Origin: Eremophila alpestris peregrina
Taxonomy: Eukaryota; Chordata; Aves; Passeriformes; Alaudidae
Assembly: GCA_009792885.1 (NCBI GenBank)
Contig: WMCF01000033.1
Span: 248,001 to 312,000, forward strand
DNA: 64,000 bases
Reading direction: 5' to 3'
Shown piece after piece: positions 49,948 through 62,099 of this stretch (within the stretch, counting starts at the first letter, position 1; the number at the start of each line of letters is the position of its first letter). A program made the position numbers and the translations under genes. A model generated the notes under the pieces. That model was not told the DNA's origin. It made no database searches and worked only from the letters and a program-made list of their open reading frames with translations.

Positions 49948-52042
49948 AGGAGAAGGCAGTGAATTCTCACTTCCTCTTTCATTGACGAACTCATATTTCT
50001 ACACTGTATTATTGCAATATACAGTATACAGTTGTATTATTTTTAGACTATAGTTATAACTAATATATTAAATGCTGTCATATTTCCCTCATATGAGTGC
50101 CCATTTGTCAACAAAAAATAGTACTCTTGCACAATGATACAGCCATCTGCTGACCACAGCAGAGCTTTCTGTGTGAATAAGGAAAAGCAAGCTTTGACCC
50201 AGCAACAGAAGTTAAAATCATTCAACAGCTTAGGTATTCCAGCCAGAATCACAGGCTTTACTGGTCTTTCATGTTCCTGAGGAGGAGGGTTCCTATGTAC
50301 TAGCTGTGTCCATGGTGGCAATTTGAAGAGTTTGTTGTAGACACATTAAGGCAGGATATGGCTTTCAGGTAAAATTTTTGAAGAAAGTATTTTAAATAAT
50401 ATAGCTTGGTTTTGAAAAAAACTGTTCCTTATGCTGTAAATATACAACAAGCATGAAAGATCTTTGGCTGATAATGGTTCTCTGAAAGTAAGATTACTTT
50501 CTCAAACAGACTTGACAAATAACTTCAAGCTCTTAAACAATTTTGTCTAGGACTTCCTGGGCAAGGGGTAGTTTATGGCTGTACTTCAGCAAAACAGTTG
50601 AGGAAGTGCTTGTCCTATACTCATGTTCAGTCCACCATGATTGGTGTTTCTATGCTGTGCTTCTTATTCATGTTGTGGTTTCTGATTCTGCTCCCTTTTT
50701 GCCACAGTAACATTAGTCTTCATCTCTCATACTACATCTGAACATAATTCAAATTATGTACTCTTCACACTTCACTCCTCAATAGTATTTTTGCTCATTT
50801 CCAAATGAAAATCCTTTGCAGTGGCAGTTAGATTATCCCCAGCTAACAGAAACTTTTCCATGTACAGGTAGCTGTGGTAGAATAGCAAATATGTGTACTA
50901 CATTATCCTGGATTTAAAGAAACCCTTTGCAGAGACTCTTTAGAAATTTCAGATGTGAAAAGTAAAATGTGAAGGCTGTCCTAAATTTTAATAAATGGGC
51001 AAAGAAGAAATGAGGGCCTTTGAATCTATAATGAAGGAGATGTGGTGTGAAACATGGAGAGTTCATGGAGGAACTTGAAAAAGCTCAGTTATTTGTGTTT
51101 GATAAAAGTGGGAAGCCAGTGCCAGCTAAGGAATGCAGGGACAAAATGATACAATAGAAGTATTTGGCCTAAAAAATAATTTTCAGAGCAAGAAAGAATA
51201 AATGAGAAGGGAAAGACCTCGTCAGGAAACCATGGATAAGACTATGAAATGAAAGCCTTGCTCCAAGCTTTGACGTACAGAAAGAGAGCACCTATTTTAG
51301 AGGTGCTACAAGAAAATAATCAGCAATCTCTAGACACAGCTGACCTGGGAAGGTCTGAGTCAAAGAAGATGCCCAGTTCACAGCAGAGAAGGAAAGCATG
51401 TGGAAGCAAGTATTTTCTTAAATCTTCATAGGATCAACTTGAGCTTGAGTTGACAGCTGGATAAAGAAAAAAGTTGAAAAACATACATTGCAAGTGAACC
51501 TGGAACATATAAATGTGCATTCCAAGTAAATTCAGCAACTGGCATGCACTGGTTTTGTTAAGCAGTCAGTATTGTCACATACATGGTACGCACTTGTTTC
51601 TTTTGAAGACTGTAAAGCAAGCTTTGCCTTGGTGGTAAACTGCTGTAAAAGTAATAAGATTTTCAGAGATCAATGCAGCATCTTTAATAACAATTTTCTT
51701 CTGTATTCATGTTTTCCTTTTCCATGCAGAAAGAATTCCAAATGCCTTGTGATACATGCATATGAAAGGAACATCCCGTTTATATGAACACGCTCCAGGA
51801 AAAAGTCCTTAACATTTATAACTTTGCAAATATGTTCTTGTCTCATGAAGATAGTCTTCTTGACAACAGTACAGACCACTTCCCCTCTGCAAGGATCATA
51901 TGAAATGAAAAGTATAATCCTCTTCAACTAAAAATGAAAATTTCCATAGGTTTAATCTCTCTTGTGAGCTTCATTTCCTCTAGTAACTGTGGGTCTTACA
52001 TTTCTAGAGGGTAAGGAAGCTTGTTGTTTCCCTAAAGCCTTT

Positions 52043-52124
52043 AAAACTGATAATGAAGCAAGGGGGATGAAAGGGAAGGACCTAAAACTGATAATGAAGC
52101 AAGGGGGATGAAAGGGAAGGACCT
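52043..52124. repeat. Perfect 41-bp tandem duplication
   Basis: A 41-bp unit starting AAAACTGATAATGAAGCAAG and ending GGGAAGGACCT occurs twice in direct succession (52043-52083 and 52084-52124) with no mismatch. It is followed by AAAC, the first four bases of a third unit. It lies in intergenic DNA. Confidence 0.95.
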
Positions 52125-55100
52125 AAACAAGGGCGTGGAAGACCTGAGTTGGTTTTTCAAGTCTGCCATTGGATATTTGTAACCATGTTACTAGAGGCAT
52201 TTAAAGCCACCTAAAAATGTCAAAAGAGCTAAATGTCACCACAGATTGTAAAAAATATTTGGGTCCCATTAGCTATGTGACTGTGGCTGAATGCCTGGAA
52301 GTCTGCTGCTTAACTGGGAATCAAATCATTATGGGTGAATAATGGAGAGAGAATACTTCTTCAAGTCTCAGATGTGTTCTCAACATACCTGCATTGGACT
52401 GTGACCTTCTCACAAACTCTAGCCAGGTAAGACCAGAGATCTAGAGACCTCAGAGATCTAGACAGGTGATTTTACCATAGCCCCAAACTCTAATGCAGCT
52501 CCTGAAAATACAAACACAGGATGTAAGTGAAACTAATGTAGTACATAAGAAGAAAGACAAGGATATTTAGCCTGCTCAACAGCCTTTTTCTTTATGGAAA
52601 CAACATTTTTGCCAGGTTAATATTATTTCTAGAAACAGAGGCCAAAACAAACACTCTTCTTGGACTATCTAATGAAAATCTATCTTGAATAGAATAAACT
52701 CAGCTGGGTCTCGATCAATCAGTGTTTGAAACACTTCCAGTTTGACTGTTAATGTGATTTTTTTGCCAAAATCTTAGGCTTTAAATTTATTTTAGAACTA
52801 CATTGTTGAGGAAAAGTCTTTGTAATTGATCCTAGCCTATTTTTGGGATTACCAAAATAAGGTCTTGATGGTGGGCAAATAGCCATAATGAAAAAAGATC
52901 CCAAAAAGTCTCACAGCTTGGAGCAAAGATCAATGTAAACTGTTTACAAAGGGTATTTGAGAGATCACCAGACACTGGAGCATTATTGAGAAGAGCCTGG
53001 TGTGTTACTGTGCAGATTTCTGCCCTAGGACCCATGAAAGTTAATTTGCCTGTCTTACACAGCAAGAGTGTGCTTCATTTCTCAAGGAGAAAAATGAATC
53101 CTTATTTCTAGAAAGGCACAAAGAGAAACTCATATAGGTTGTTAATTTCAAGAGCTTTTATAATTGCCAGGAAAACACAGAGCACCTGATTTACATTTGT
53201 AGTAGAGTTCCTTCACATGAGGAAAATGAGGAACAAGCCTACAGTATTTAGTAGCTTAAACAGGCTTAATTTAGTCATTTTTTGCAAGAATAAGTCCCCT
53301 GTTCTTAAAACTTCAAGGCTGCATATGGAAGTGCACAGATCTAAATTGACAATGCTGCCTATCTCTGCAGAAACCATTCACAGCTATGCCCTTTCCTTTG
53401 GGTATGCCTGAAAAACTTTTTCTCTACATGAAAAACCTCCACTGTTCTTGGACGAATGACGATAAAGAACTGGAAAGCTTTAAGCACTCCATGGTATCAC
53501 TCCTGTGTTCTTCCATTGTTGGTCTAGAAAATTAGAAATTGTCATAAAATAAAATGATTAAAGAAAAAAAACTCAGTAGTTATTACAACTGAAGTTTTCT
53601 TCCCATTTTCACCCTGAAGGCAAAAGGCACCAAGATGCATTCCTATCTTTCTTGTAGCTCTGTGGTCTGGCTTTTTAAAAATTACATTGTTATAAGTTGT
53701 GTGCATAAAGATTATCTAGCTTTTTATTTGTTCTCTTTGGCAGCCTCAAGACTGACTGGTGATATTTTTCAGCATCAGTGAAATACAGGCAACACTCAAG
53801 ATTTTGTAATTTTCAATTCCTGGTTCAAGTCCCCATTTTTTAACATTTTATGTATTTGGTGAATGTATGTTTGTCAAAAAAACCCAAATAGAAACATAAT
53901 CATATTCAGACCTGGTTTATCTGTGGTCTGAAACGTCCACTGGAAGATTTCAGATAGGTTACATTTAATTTCTTCATTTTTGGCCAGTGCTTGACATAGT
54001 AATTGTTTCTATTACACATAAATTGATTAGAAGGAACATTGCCGAAAACTTTTCAAAATATTAAGTATGTAATTCCAAACACAGTTGGTTTTGGTTTGGG
54101 GTTTTTTTCAAGTTTCAAGAAAACTAACCTTAACAGAATCTGTCAACTAAAGTAAAATATAAACAGGACCATCTTGTCCTATTTCCATACTGACAAGTCG
54201 TGGTACAGAAGTTTTGAAAGTGAATGCTAGATTTCTTAGTCTGTTGTTCTTTATAACATTAGACAAAATCCTCTACACATACAGTCTGTACTAAGCCAAA
54301 TATTTTTTGTTTAGAAAAACTTCGTTTTGTGATTTGGACTTTCAAAGATAATGAATCCAGTGTTGTGCTCAGCCAGTTCCTGATTTTGTAGGGTTTGGGG
54401 TCTTTTTCTGCTTTGATGTTCTGCATGATACCATTTATAGCTGTGGGTGCTTTACCATTCACTGTAGAGAATCCAGGATTTTTTCCTCATTTTTCACTCA
54501 TAGTAGTTTAAAAATATTTTGTTTAACCACCATTTTCCCTTCAGGCTCTTTGATGTTCCAAGAGTAGTTGGTACATTTTAGTTTGAACTATACCATAATT
54601 ACATATGTTTACTTTTGCAGGGGCCATGGAGTTTTGACAGGTGGTAACCTGCCCACGATTCATTTTATACCAAATATTTAACATATAAGCATGTACAAAA
54701 CCAAAGCTTTTATTAAGGCTGTAAAATAAAACTTTCATTACTTGGGAAATGCCAGAATTAAGGTTGCTGATTTATATTAATTTCTGTCACATTTTTTGTA
54801 ATCACCTGAGTATGTATTGGTCCAAACAGTTAAAAACTGGCAAAAGTATTTAAAAACTCAAATCAGATTTTATAATGGGAAAATCTGAGAGAGTACTACT
54901 AGCAAATGACAGTTTCTGCTACTCCTGTAATGAAAAAGAGCAGCAACAGGTTAGATTTGAGGTTGTCCTCTGGCCATTAGAAACAGTATATGGAGGGGAA
55001 TATAGCAGCTAAAGCGAGTAAGTTAGATATCTCTTGCACTTGCTGACATTGATTTAAAACATATTATTTATATCCAGCTAGGGACCCTGCTCCACAACTC

Positions 55101-58100
55101 TTGGTAGCCTGAATGTACACTGATGTGATGTACCTCAAGCACACCTTCTCTTAGCAGATCTTCTGTATGAAGGCATGGGAACACAATAAAGTCTTCCAAA
55201 ACTTAGCTCTACAGCTACTCAAGAGAAATCTTCCCTCATCATTTTCATGTTTTTCCCATTACCATGATATAGGGACCCTGAGGAAAAAGACAAGACTCCT
55301 TGTTAAGGTGCTTTGATCAGGAGAATTTCTGGGCAGCCTAGTGATCCATATTTAACTACAAGCCTTCAAAGAAAAATGCAAAAATATCTGTCCAGGAGAT
55401 TCTCTCTAACCAAGCATGAAACTATTAAAAAGGATTCTGTGCTGTGCTTTTAATGCTCATGTGGCATTACTGAAGGAGTGCAGTCAGCAATTAGGGGAAC
55501 AGAAGGTGACTCAAAGATTATTATGATTTCAGGAGGCTGAAACTTGTAGCACTGAACTAATGCTGACCAGCTAGTCTAGCCAAGTCTGAGATACTTTTAT
55601 CATTGTGTCATCCAGCTATGAATGCATCTCCTGGAAACACCATTCTGTTGGCATGTTTTCTGTCAGAAGTTGCTGGTTCACTGAGAGTGAAACATTTCAT
55701 GAAAGCTTATCTCAGTGAGCCTTATAATGGAACACAGATAACTTCTGATAGTCCTCTGCAAGGCAGGTCAGCTGCCAGTTTTCCATTCAGTCAGATCTAC
55801 TCCTGTGTGATGGCCTCTTCCTTGTCTGAGGGACCCAGGAATACAAGGACCTCCTGGTATTCGGGGCTCCACTGTTCTTGGAAGAAATCGTTGCTTTTTG
55901 GAAATGCTGTGGATCTTTGTTTCCCAAATAACACTGTTAGTGGAATGTTTATTTCCTAGGAAATGTTTTAACAGTTTTCATTCTAAATAGGGACAAATTA
56001 AGATTTCATACTGGTAAGATTTCTCAGAAAATGCGAAGTCTGAGCCCTGACCAATTCAAAGTATTCATAGTACACCCCAGCTGTAAAATCCTAGATTATG
56101 TAAGTCTGAGAGACTGAAGGCTTATCCACAGAGCAGACAGAACTCACTTGGAGGAAGCAGTTGCAGCACAGAGCAGGACTGCAGGGCTGTGGCAGCCCTG
56201 TGAGACAGTGCAGAGCACACTAACACACTGATGTGAGGCAGCAGAGAAAGTACACTGGGCTGTGGAAACAATGAAATGCCATTGGTTTCAAGCTGTGGTG
56301 TATGCATTCTTCTACTCACTTTTAGTACATTTAAGAACTACATTGTGAAAAGGATCTAGTTTTCTCTCAGCAACTGGAGAAAAATATTTGTATATCCTGT
56401 CTTTGTACTATTTTGCCACAGAAGTAGAAGCCACAAAATACTAAACTTGTACTAACATGCTAATTTGATCTACTTTTTTTTTTATGAACTTACACAAAAA
56501 TTATTCCAGGCAATTTCCTAAAATTGGTTGAATAATAGGTCATTCCCAAACTTACTTAGTAAAGGAGATTCTTCATTTGTAGCTACACTGCAGAATTCTT
56601 GCTGCTGCTTCTGTTCAGGGGGATATTGGAAATGTGCATTATGTGACATCTTTGGCATTGATCTTCTCACAGAGAATAGCTCTTCTTTTCCAGTTCTCAG
56701 TACCCATATGCCAAGGTGACAACTTCTTCCTGCATGTAACTTAAAAACAGTAAAGGATGCCCTTTGAACCATACAGTTTCCCCTCTTTCATTGTTTTCAT
56801 GAAACCCTGAAATCTTTGAGGGGGGCATTGGGGGGTTGGTTTAGTATTGCCATTATTCCATTAATTTTCTACATCTTCTCCCTTTGGACAGCTGTTTCCA
56901 TTTCTTTCCCCATGCCAATTAGATGGTAAACTGCTACCTGTAAAGGGATGAAAGTGTAGACATCTAAGGGAGGCTGACTATCTTGTGAGATTTGACACTA
57001 GCTCTTGACATAGGACATAGCAGAGAGAAGCACTACTTCAGTGACAGGGCTCTCTCCTCGGTTCATCTAGTTGTTCAGTCATCTAAGGTACAGTTACAGG
57101 CAAATTAGTCATCACAGATACCACTGCATGCCATTTTGTATGACATAAAATCATTCAAGGAAGGAAGGAACAGAAGTCTAAGGTCTATCCGTTTTTATTG
57201 CAAACTGGTTGTAATGGTTGTTTGTCAATCCCTCGACATGCACTATTACCAGTTCAACTATACATTGATTAGGAATCTGTTTACAATGCATAGAATCAAT
57301 TTATTGAAATCCAACCTAGAAATAGAGGCTGAAGGTTAGCGGACATTAAAAAGAATTTCTAAACAGGAAACTTAGCAGTTCTGAAAATACCAAAACCACC
57401 TTGCAATTATAATTTGGTAGTGTTCTGAAAAACAGTGAAGGATACAAGTCATTGAGCAAAATCAGAGTGTTTCAAATGCTGCCTGATAGCAAGTTAGATA
57501 CATTCTGGCAGGACTTGTTTCTCCTTAGTTTCTTTTTCTTTCTTAGCTAATGTTCATGCAAAAACTCCATTAGTTTTAATGGAAAAACTCAAAACTACTC
57601 CCTAGTTTTTAATCTGGCATTTATTTAACTATCAATCTTCTTTGGGAACCAAAATTTACTAAAAATGACAGCAATACTTGGAATTTTAGCCTAAAAAAAA
57701 AAGTCTTGTAAAAAATAAATAATTGAAAACAACCAGACAAAAATATTTCTATTGATCTAGTTTGGGTTTTGATTAAAGAAAAATGCATATCTGGAAAAGT
57801 ATGCACTGTAAGCATTGCTGCTGCATGTAGTATTAATTCAGATTGATAAATTAAGCATGTCTGCACGGCCTACAGGATCAAATTATTGGTCAACATTGCT
57901 ATTGTAGAAGATTGTGAAAGGTGGGGAAATAATGTGGGGTCTAGATTTAGGTACCTGGCAGGGATTTTTTCCAAAACTGCTGCATGGTTGAACTAGAAAT
58001 TTAAGAAAAGTAAATCACGTTGAGCAAGTGTGTTATCTGTGACTACTTTGGATTTTTTTGACATCCATATTGCAAAGTATCATCCAAATCCAAACGTTTT

Positions 58101-58229
58101 TCAAAAATGCTTGATGAGCGGGTTGGCCCGGGTTTTCTCAAAAAACATGCAGGGAGCGCACGAGCAAGAACTTCATCCAGTTGCCTCAACAAAGAAACAA
58201 GCAGAGAAAATGTGCCGCTGAGGTTTGGC

Positions 58230-58570
58230 CAAAGCCAATGGCCTTTCAGGATGCGGAGCATCCCCCGCGGTCTCCCCTCCGCGCCTCGAGAAGCGCCCAG
58301 CCCCGCCCGGGGAGCGAACCCGAACGGAGCGGCGGGGAGCGCCAGCGAGCAGAGCTCCTTGCTCGGACGGGCCGGGGACAGGGTTGGGGACAATTTGGGG
58401 ACAGGGCCATGCCGGGCCGTGCCCGCCGGGCAGGAGCGGGGCCCTGCTGCCCTCTGCCGGCTGCCGCCCCGCCCCAGAGGAGGCTGCCGGGGGTGCGATG
58501 CTCCCTCAAGGGTCTCGCTGGCCTCGGTAAGACGGATTTGGAGAAGGGTAAAACCCACCTCCCGCTGCAC
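58230..58570. promoter_or_regulatory. Isolated CpG-rich block, possible promoter
   Basis: This is a short, very GC- and CpG-dense block flanked by AT-rich DNA. On the plus strand it ends with a consensus-like donor, CCTCG|GTAAGA (exon side ending at 58526). It could be a leader exon for the plus-strand gene at 61.6 kb, which is preceded by a good acceptor at 61582, or an independent promoter. I see no convincing protein in it; the open frames on both strands reflect the lack of A/T-rich stop codons. Confidence 0.45.
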
Positions 58571-60480
58571 GGGGAGCGAGAGAGCGGCTGCGACTACTTG
58601 AATGTGGGGCTAAGTAAATAGTTTTTAGGTTCTTTCTGGGTTTGTGCCCTTGTTCAGAGCAGCAGGGCTGTTTTGCAGCAATTACCACAGTCTTTCTTGC
58701 CTATCAGATTCAGTTTTGGCACTTGCAGAGGGTGCTTTTTGGGGGAGTCTAACAGGATATGCTCTCTTCTGGACAGACACCAAACAGGTACCAGTGCCTG
58801 ACCGGGGGTGTAGCTGCACAGACCAGTTCTGTACGGATTTTAAACATTGCCAGGTCTGAAGAACCCTCCTCAAACAGCATATAGTGTAAATGTAGGAGCC
58901 CCTTACTTCTTTGATCTGAGCCACTCCTTTTGTGCCATCAAACACAGCCAATCTGAAAAATGCCATGAAAAACAATAGAGTTGCACCAAACCATCTTTCT
59001 AACTTGTGAAGTAGGGACTCGTGCCCACACAGGGAAGAAAGGCAAGAGTACAACTGTTTTATGAGTATTTGCAAACAAGTCACTGACTTCAGTTTGGATG
59101 TTCAGCAGGTCTGCTGGGTGATTCTGGTACCTATGCACCTATAGACAGAACATACAAATAGCATCATATACCAGACATCAGCAGAACATACATTTTTACA
59201 TGTATCACCCCCTCCATTTAATTGATGCATGGCTTTTCAATCATAAGGGGTGGCATACACATGTTTATGCTACTTGTTAAACCAATGGCAGCATTTCTCA
59301 CTGCTGCATTCTGTGTTATAGACACTTCCAAAGTCAAATGGTGAATCAATACTCTTGTTTGTTAATTTGTTATTAAGGTTCAGATTCGAAGGTAAATTCT
59401 ATTCTTTGCATTGGTATATAAAGAGCTCAAATTCAGGAGAGTTGCTGTTGATTGTGTAGTGCCTGAGAACATGATGTCCCATGTCATCTCATGAATTATT
59501 AGCCTGAAGGTGTAGCTACTCTGGTAATCATCCCCAAATCTATAGCCTTTTTTTATGGCACTTCTGAAGATGATCCAAAGATTAGTTTGTATCTTATGTA
59601 GCTTTATATACACTGGCACAGATCCCCAGAACAATACAGCTGTGGTAGTAATGTGTTGGTTGCAAAACCTATTAAGGAACTAGAGAAAACACACAGCTAT
59701 TCATTTAGAAGAAAAAAATTAGCTCATGCAGAGCTCCATACTACCACAGCTGGTCTGTGGATTCCCTGGAGGGACAAACTGTGGAGGCTTATCTCCATTT
59801 TTTCTGTGCCTTTTTGTGGAACTACTGGAAACCATAGGAAAATATAGGCTCCCACAGGAGAGGCTGACCCAGGAACTCTACTTCAGTTGAAGGTCAAGGC
59901 AAGGAGTAAAGGAACTGTTGGGCATTTAATGTAGGATCTGGTCTGGCAGAGCTGACAGGTATCCCTGTTCCAGGCAGGTGTTCTAGAACCTGGCAGGTCA
60001 CCAGCCCTGCAGAATTCAGCAGGGGCTACAACCCCTGTGTGTTGGAGCCTTTGCTGCTGCTGCTGCACAGGGCATTTCAATTTTGACAAGCCAGTGTTTA
60101 CAAAATAAGTAATGCTTAGTCAAAAAATGGTGAGCCAGTTTGCAAGGGATGTATTTGGTATGCTTTTCCAGCAGCAAGGGAAACAGCAAATGAATCAGCC
60201 TGAATAAAAAACAAAACAAACAAACAAAAAAACAAACAAAAAAAGAGATTCCCAAGAAGTTTTAAGCAGTATTTGTAGGGAAAAACCCCAAAACAAATCA
60301 ACCAAGAAAACAATGCTGTTTCTCCTCTTTCCTATAAGTGATAGCAAAGGGACTGTGTGAGAGCATTGCAAAGATATTCTGAAGAGGTTTTACGTGTGTG
60401 TGAGCCCGTGAATGGAAGGAAGCTGAAGCTAATGAATCTATAAATAGAATTTTTTGTAATTGTTCTTCTGTCCATAGCTG
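58571..60480. other. Unassigned spacer
   Basis: This AT-rich DNA between two CpG blocks holds a few open frames (for example minus 58682-59083, 133 codons) with no recognisable domain. A CTG-like (GCTGCTGCTGCTGC) stretch occurs at 60052-60065, and an AAAC-rich simple tract at 60206-60245. No gene is supported. Confidence 0.6.
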
Positions 60481-60983
60481 TTGTATCTGTCTGGCCGACT
60501 TCCCAAAGGGCCATGGCAGCTAGTGCTGAACGGGACACATACTTGGTGTGACTTTCCCGCGGTAGCATGTGGAAGAGATTAGATAAGCGAGGTGTCTCCT
60601 GCTGCGGGGAGTTATTCACGCCTCGGAGCGCTTGAAAGGTATGCTGATCCTCACACCTCGGTGTGAGCGCTGCCAGAAGCGGTCCGGGGAAGCTGCTTTA
60701 TCAGACGGCAAATACACACGGGCACAGCCACATGGCTGGTCTGTTCAAAATCGGTCCTTCGCTTCGGTTCTGCTGCGGCCCTCGGCAGCCTCAGAGAAAA
60801 CGGCAGCAGCGGTCGTGGTTATCTCTGATGGAGGATCCTGACGACTGAAGTGGGAACCAAGAAATCCAAACTACCCATAACTTTTTCAGCCGCGTGAAAT
60901 TTTCTTTATTGGTAACTGCGTAGCGCGTGTACTTTACTTCTGTTCGGTTTGAGGTTTTGGTTGGTAGGCATTTTTCTTTTTCT

Positions 60984-60986
<3 letters not shown>

Positions 60987-61023
<37 letters not shown>
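60987..61023. repeat. 37-base poly(T) run upstream of the plus-strand gene
   Basis: Thirty-seven consecutive T residues are followed directly by CCCAG|GCTCAG. This resembles an extreme polypyrimidine tract with a 3' splice site, but it is equally explained as a homopolymer or a minus-strand retroposed poly(A) tail. Run length in the assembly may be unreliable. Confidence 0.85.
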
Positions 61024-61568
61024 CCCAGGCTCAGTAAAAGCACTCGGAATAAAAGCCAGCCTTTTAAGACATGTACATATCCCTGGCTGGGCGCCGTGGG
61101 ATAACACAGCCCAGGACCGCCAGCGGGAGAGCCGGAGCCGCTGGGAGCCGCGGGGCAGCCCCCGCCTCCGTCCCACCGCCGCCCCGGGCAGCCGGCAGGG
61201 GCTGGAGGAGCGAAGGAGTTAAAGGGAGGCGCTTGGGAAATCTGATGCTAACGAAGCCCCAGGAATGTTGCACATTTCCATTCCCCTCCAGCTTTCGGAG
61301 GAGGTCGGTCCCCGCTGCGGGCAGCCACTCCGAGGAGCACAGCCCCGAGGCCGCCTTGCTCCGAGCGCCGCCCCGCACCTTCCCGCAGGTTACGCCGGGA
61401 GACGCCGGGGAGGGACGGGGGTGAAAAGTTTTTCCCGGATTTGGGATGCTGTGACGGTACCTGCACGACGGAGGGAGAGAGGGGTGTGGGGGGCGGGGTT
61501 CCGCGGCTCCGCGCACCCCGGGCTCGGGTGGAGGGCGAGGGGCATCTGCCCTGACCCGCCGCGGCCTC

Positions 61569-61582
61569 CCTTCTCTTTGCAG
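61569..61582 (+). other. Probable 3' splice site upstream of the signal-peptide ATG
   Basis: The sequence CCTTCTCTTTGCAG is followed by GCGCGGCC and then AGAGATG. It is a clean polypyrimidine tract plus CAG inside a CpG island, so the start codon probably sits near the 5' end of exon 2. The partner donor is unknown; candidates are GGAAAG|GTATGC near 60639 and CCTCG|GTAAGA at 58526. Confidence 0.5.
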
Positions 61583-61594
61583 GCGCGGCCAGAG

Positions 61595-62099
61595 ATGCCG
61601 GGGAGACGGCTGTGGTGGGCGCGCTGCTGGCTCGGCGTCTGCCTCTCGCTGCTGGGCGCGGGCGGCGGCTCAGCCGAGCCCTGCCGCGGACCCCCGTGCG
61701 AGGGCGGCTCCGCGCCCCCGCCGTCCTGCCGCGGACCCCGCTGCGGCGGCCGGCCCGGGCGCCCGGCGCGCTCCTTCCTGCACACCGCCGCGCCGCTGCG
61801 GCCGCCGCAGGGCCGGGCAGCGCCCGCCGCCCCGCCGCCCGCCTGCCCCGGCGGGGACTGCGCCGCCAACGCCACCCGCCGCGACTGCCAGGGCCTGGAG
61901 TGCCGCCTGCTGCCGCCCCGCCTGCGCCCGCGGCCCCGCGGCCCGGCCTGCGCCGCCCCCGCCGAGGGCTGCCCCGAGCCCGCCCTGCTGCGCGCCGCCG
62001 ACAGAGCCGCCCAGTTCGCGGCCGACGAGTTTGCCCAGGGCGCTCCCGAGCGAGGCGGCGGCGCACCGGGCGTGCAGCTCACCTGCGACGTCAAGCCAG
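61595..62099 (+). CDS. First coding exon of an unrecognised secreted or membrane protein
   Basis: I do not recognise this gene. The exon has 168 codons plus one base (phase 1) and ends at AAGCCAG|GTGCGG. Residues 1-27 form a clear signal peptide: MPGRR basic start, hydrophobic LWWARCWLGVCLSLLG, likely cleavage after GGSA. The mature part is Pro/Arg/Ala/Gly-rich with eleven cysteines. Ten of these form close pairs: CRGPPC, CRGPRC, CPGGDC, CQGLEC and CAAPAEGC. One N-glycosylation site (NAT) lies between the third and fourth pairs. The exon then runs through a helix-like AADRAAQFAADEFAQ and ends VQLTCDVKPG. The frame is open upstream of this ATG back to at least 61265, but the chosen ATG gives the signal peptide. 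It also lies 12 bases after a good acceptor (CCTTCTCTTTGCAG, ending 61582), suggesting an upstream non-coding exon. A phase-1 exit is usual for extracellular modules. That the frame is coding is likely; its function is unknown. Confidence 0.7.

Larger units (their letters stand above)
43661..58200. other. AT-rich intergenic block between APBB1IP and the right-hand CpG blocks
   Basis: I found no exon with recognisable protein similarity, no RNA gene and no known repeat family over these 14.5 kb. Visible local features are a 22-base T run (49926-49947) and a 41-bp tandem duplication (52043-52124). Open frames such as plus 44399-44860 (153 codons) and plus 55603-55959 (118 codons) have no known domain or homologue that I recognise and are treated as chance. 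Confidence 0.65.

Noticed and set aside
58043..58621. Overlapping open frames on both strands of the 58.3-kb CpG block
   Set aside because: Several are open in parallel with no protein similarity, which is typical for CpG-rich DNA.
58682..59083. 133-codon minus-strand open frame
   Set aside because: No similarity to a known protein and no plausible splice or promoter signals specific to it.
61569..61594. Extending the secreted protein upstream to an ATG at 61265
   Set aside because: The frame is open, but the extension is Arg/Pro-rich without similarity, would bury the signal peptide, and crosses a strong 3' splice site.
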